Assembly (NCBI GenBank): GCA_013821525.1
Contig: JACDGR010000004.1
Location: 1-35,904, forward strand
DNA from: Actinomycetota bacterium
GTDB taxonomy: Bacteria > Actinomycetota > Thermoleophilia > Gaiellales > Gaiellaceae
DNA length: 35,904 nt
Reading direction: 5' to 3'
Within the stretch, counting starts at the first letter, position 1; the number at the start of each line of letters is the position of its first letter. The notes below the pieces were generated by a model. That model ran no database searches, was not told where the DNA came from, and saw nothing but the letters and a program-made list of their open reading frames with translations. Made by a program: the position numbers and the translations under genes. Below, piece after piece: positions 33,408 to 35,904 of the stretch.

Positions 33408-34791
33408 CGGCCGCCTCCTCGACGTCCGTGTCTTCGTCGGGGCCCCAGAGCTCGCGCGATTTCGTGCCGACGTATGCGCCAGGTAGCGAGCCCCAGTCGA
33501 TCTGATCTTTAGTGCGCGCAACCATGGCGTAGATCGTCCAGGACGCTGGGCCGTCGCCCGTCATACGCACGCCCATGCCGCGAATCACGCACGGGATTGG
33601 AGCGAAGGAGGTGCGCCCCACGCGATCGAACGCGTCTCGCCAAACGCCAGCGAGGTCCGAGTCGGTGAGCGCTACGATCCAGCCGCTGCACCGCGGCGAC
33701 CAGTGATCGACGAACTGGTTTACGTCGTCGGCCGTCCACTCGGCGTACGTGGGAGCGAGCCCAGCCGCGCTCGACCAGTCGCTTCGCGTCTGCTCGGACG
33801 AATGAGTGCGACTACCGTACGGCGGGTCGCAGATGACCGCATCAACCACGTTGACGTCCGCGAGTGCCACCCGGTAGTCGCCGGTTCGGATATCCGGGTC
33901 GTCAGCCGTCGTCGCCACCTCTGCCACGAGCTCGGCGCCGATCGCTAGGCGGTCTTCTGCTCGAGCCGCCCTGAGTGTGGAGCCGTATCCGGCAACCGGG
34001 TCGCAAACGGTGTGGCCGTGTCTCGAGTAGTGACGCACGAGCGCCTGCATGAGCCATGCAGGCTTGCCGCGTCCGCTGGTCTGCGACACGCCGCTGCCGT
34101 CGTGGAGCTCGATCAGAACGCTCTTGAGCGCCGCTTTGGGCTTCTCGCCTTCCGCGACCAGGGCCTCGACGCGCTTGGACACCTCGGCCAGGTCGTCGCG
34201 ATCAGCGAGCGAGCTGAGCTTGCTAGCGGTAATCTCGCCAGCCTCGAGGTATTCCATGAGCGCCGGGTGATCTTTGAGCGCGTCCTCGGCCTTTTTGGCG
34301 TGCTGGACGCTGCGGTCGCTCACGCCGAGCGCGGCGGCCGCCTCTAGCTGGGTTAAATTACGAAAATTTTCGGAATTACCCGGCCTGCCCACAGGCATCT
34401 GTGCCAGCCGGCTCGCGATCAGCGCTCGCTGCGTCTCGGTCAGGTGCCGGCGATGGATGTTCTCGGCAATCACGAATCCCTGCGGATCGCCGCCGTCCTC
34501 GGGTCGTGATCCGAAAGCGCGGAGTAGCGGCTGGACGCCGAGCTGCTCGCAGGCGAGGTACCGATTGCGGCCGTCCAGTACCAGGCCGTCCAACATGACA
34601 ATCGGCTCGTGTTGGCCTTCCGCTCGAATGCTTTCGACGAGCCGTTCGAGTGCCCCGTCTCGCATGGCCGGAAAGATCCTGGACAACAGGTGGAACGGAT
34701 CGTCCTGTTTCCGGATCGGCGACACCGTTGCGAGCAAAGGCTTCGCGCCGAGCGCGCGGTCTGTGGCTGTGCTGACTGCCTTGCGTCCCAT
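33397..34791 (-). CDS. ParB-like nuclease/DNA-binding domain fused to DNA methyltransferase
   Basis: N-terminal MLDGLVLDGRNRYLACEQLG...VIAENIHRRHLTETQRALIASRLA (ParB); C-terminal VCDPVAGYGSTLRAA and VDAVICDPPYGSRTH (methyltransferase motifs I and IV). Confidence 0.85.
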   Translation of the reverse strand: MGRKAVSTATDRALGAKPLLATVSPIRKQDDPFHLLSRIFPAMRDGALERLVESIRAEGQHEPIVMLDGLVLDGRNRYLACEQLGVQPLLRAFGSRPEDGGDPQGFVIAENIHRRHLTETQRALIASRLAQMPVGRPGNSENFRNLTQLEAAAALGVSDRSVQHAKKAEDALKDHPALMEYLEAGEITASKLSSLADRDDLAEVSKRVEALVAEGEKPKAALKSVLIELHDGSGVSQTSGRGKPAWLMQALVRHYSRHGHTVCDPVAGYGSTLRAARAEDRLAIGAELVAEVATTADDPDIRTGDYRVALADVNVVDAVICDPPYGSRTHSSEQTRSDWSSAAGLAPTYAEWTADDVNQFVDHWSPRCSGWIVALTDSDLAGVWRDAFDRVGRTSFAPIPCVIRGMGVRMTGDGPASWTIYAMVARTKDQIDWGSLPGAYVGTKSRELWGPDEDTDVEEAADGV

Positions 34792-35160
34792 TTATCCGCC
34801 CGCTTCCGTCTTGGTGAGTTGTGGATTTCTTGTGGTCTCCGGATACCGCCGCAGTCGCGCGCGCTCCGGTTTGTCTAGTTCGTGGATCGGTGAAACGCCG
34901 CGAACGTCGACGAAGGCACCCGGGTGCACCGCGTACACGTCCACCGCCGTCATGAATTCGTCGTCGCCCCAGAACAACGAGCACTCGAGCTTGTCGCCGA
35001 CGACGGGGTGCAGCTCGAGCTGCGCCGCGTGATCGAGTTGAAACCGTGCCCGCTCGTCGGCGAACCGCACGAGCCGGACGTCGTGAGAACGCAACAACGC
35101 CCCGTGCCGTTGCAACGCATGCGAGACGAAGATCCCAGCGCCGATGGTTTTCGCCTTCAC
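34792..35160 (-). CDS. Hypothetical protein
   Basis: 122-aa co-directional ORF. Confidence 0.5.
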   Translation of the reverse strand: MKAKTIGAGIFVSHALQRHGALLRSHDVRLVRFADERARFQLDHAAQLELHPVVGDKLECSLFWGDDEFMTAVDVYAVHPGAFVDVRGVSPIHELDKPERARLRRYPETTRNPQLTKTEAGG

Positions 35161-35498
35161 GCGTCACCATCCGGCATCGTGAAGCTCGCCAACTCGCGCA
35201 GCCCCGGCTCGATCAGCCCATGGATCTCGTCGTGCGCGTCACACCGCAGCCGCTCAAGCCGGGCATCGTTGGCCGCGACCTCTTGCCAGGCGCGATACCA
35301 GAACCAATCGGTGAGCTCGTCGCAGCCCTCGCTGCGCGGGTCACGGCGATCGGCTGCGATATCGAGGGAGCCGTACTGGCCTTCGCCGATACGAACGCGC
35401 TCCACGATGCGCTTGAGGACGCGGATGCCGTCGCCGCCGATCGCGCCGAGTTGCGAGGCGATCCATCGGCGGTCGGCGTCGAGGGCGGTGTCGGTCAC
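35157..35498 (-). CDS. Hypothetical protein
   Basis: 113-aa co-directional ORF with short overlaps to neighbours. Confidence 0.5.
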   Translation of the reverse strand: MTDTALDADRRWIASQLGAIGGDGIRVLKRIVERVRIGEGQYGSLDIAADRRDPRSEGCDELTDWFWYRAWQEVAANDARLERLRCDAHDEIHGLIEPGLRELASFTMPDGDA

Positions 35499-35899
35499 AG
35501 CTTGGCTCCCAACGTCTCAGCAAGCAGCTGCGTGCCGAGCGGCATGCTCAGCACCAGTCGCTCGAGCCGATCGGCGCGCTCCTTGTCGGTTAGCGAGACG
35601 CGCGGGAATACATCCAGGTCGAACGTCTCGACGAGCGCCGAGCCGAGCTTCGCGGCGAGCCCCGCGTTGTAGCTGCGCAGCCGAGCGCCGATCGCGATCG
35701 CGTGGTCGACACAAACGCGGCGGCCGTTGCGATCAAGCGAGCGTCGAAGGTCTCCGCGGTCGGTACCGCATACCCCGGCCGCAACCTCGATGCCACCGAT
35801 GCTCGCGATGGCGTCGTCCAGGAACCGGTAGACCCGACGCACGGCGGAGTCGACCGCCGATTTCTCGGCATTGTCCTTAGATTCCGCGAGCATCACCAT
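35495..35899 (-). CDS. Hypothetical phage regulatory-like protein
   Basis: Helical, FLDDAIASIGGIEVAAGVCGTDRGDLRRSLD HTH-like; near window edge so start uncertain. Confidence 0.45.
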   Translation of the reverse strand: MVMLAESKDNAEKSAVDSAVRRVYRFLDDAIASIGGIEVAAGVCGTDRGDLRRSLDRNGRRVCVDHAIAIGARLRSYNAGLAAKLGSALVETFDLDVFPRVSLTDKERADRLERLVLSMPLGTQLLAETLGAKL

Positions 35900-35904
35900 G
35901 CGAG

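Noticed and set aside
1-35904. CRISPR array, tRNA, rRNA, integrase, IS element
   Set aside because: No regularly spaced repeats, no tRNA-like cloverleaf noticed, no integrase or transposase motifs in the ORFs; temperate lifestyle cannot be judged from this window

Overview
The window looks like the structural, packaging, replication and lysis portion of a high-GC tailed phage or prophage with a contractile tail (sheath, tube, gp25-like wedge, baseplate J). Nearly all genes lie on the minus strand, in tight operons with many ATGA/GTGA start-stop overlaps. Reading right to left: accessory and replication genes (ParB-methyltransferase fusion, PD-(D/E)XK nuclease, O-like protein, RusA), then terminase, portal, MuF-like head protein, prohead protease/scaffold, major capsid, neck, sheath/tube, tape measure, baseplate, fibres, a lysis-like cassette with an EAL-domain protein, and a HicAB-like pair at the left edge. 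The most striking finding is at 22936-23889. A 318-aa Hint/intein-like insertion interrupts the MuF-like protein just before its CRC motif. The opposite strand of the same DNA carries an apparently genuine ORF (22996-23862) with HTH segments and a Vsr/DUF559-like nuclease region, lying wholly inside the intein limits, codon-in-register. I read this as a homing endonuclease encoded antisense to its own intein. Other points: a four-copy intergenic motif (TAATYYCGGAGCC) at operon heads, a plus-strand toxin-antitoxin-like pair with an operator-like promoter, a predicted small RNA (TTGACA-N17-TACAAA promoter plus hairpin terminator), a phage EAL protein with its motifs intact, a CCHC zinc-knuckle microprotein, iteron-like repeats inside the O-like gene, and a shared GS(Y/F)D repeat in two tail genes. 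Family assignments are from reading motifs by eye; no database searches were run.
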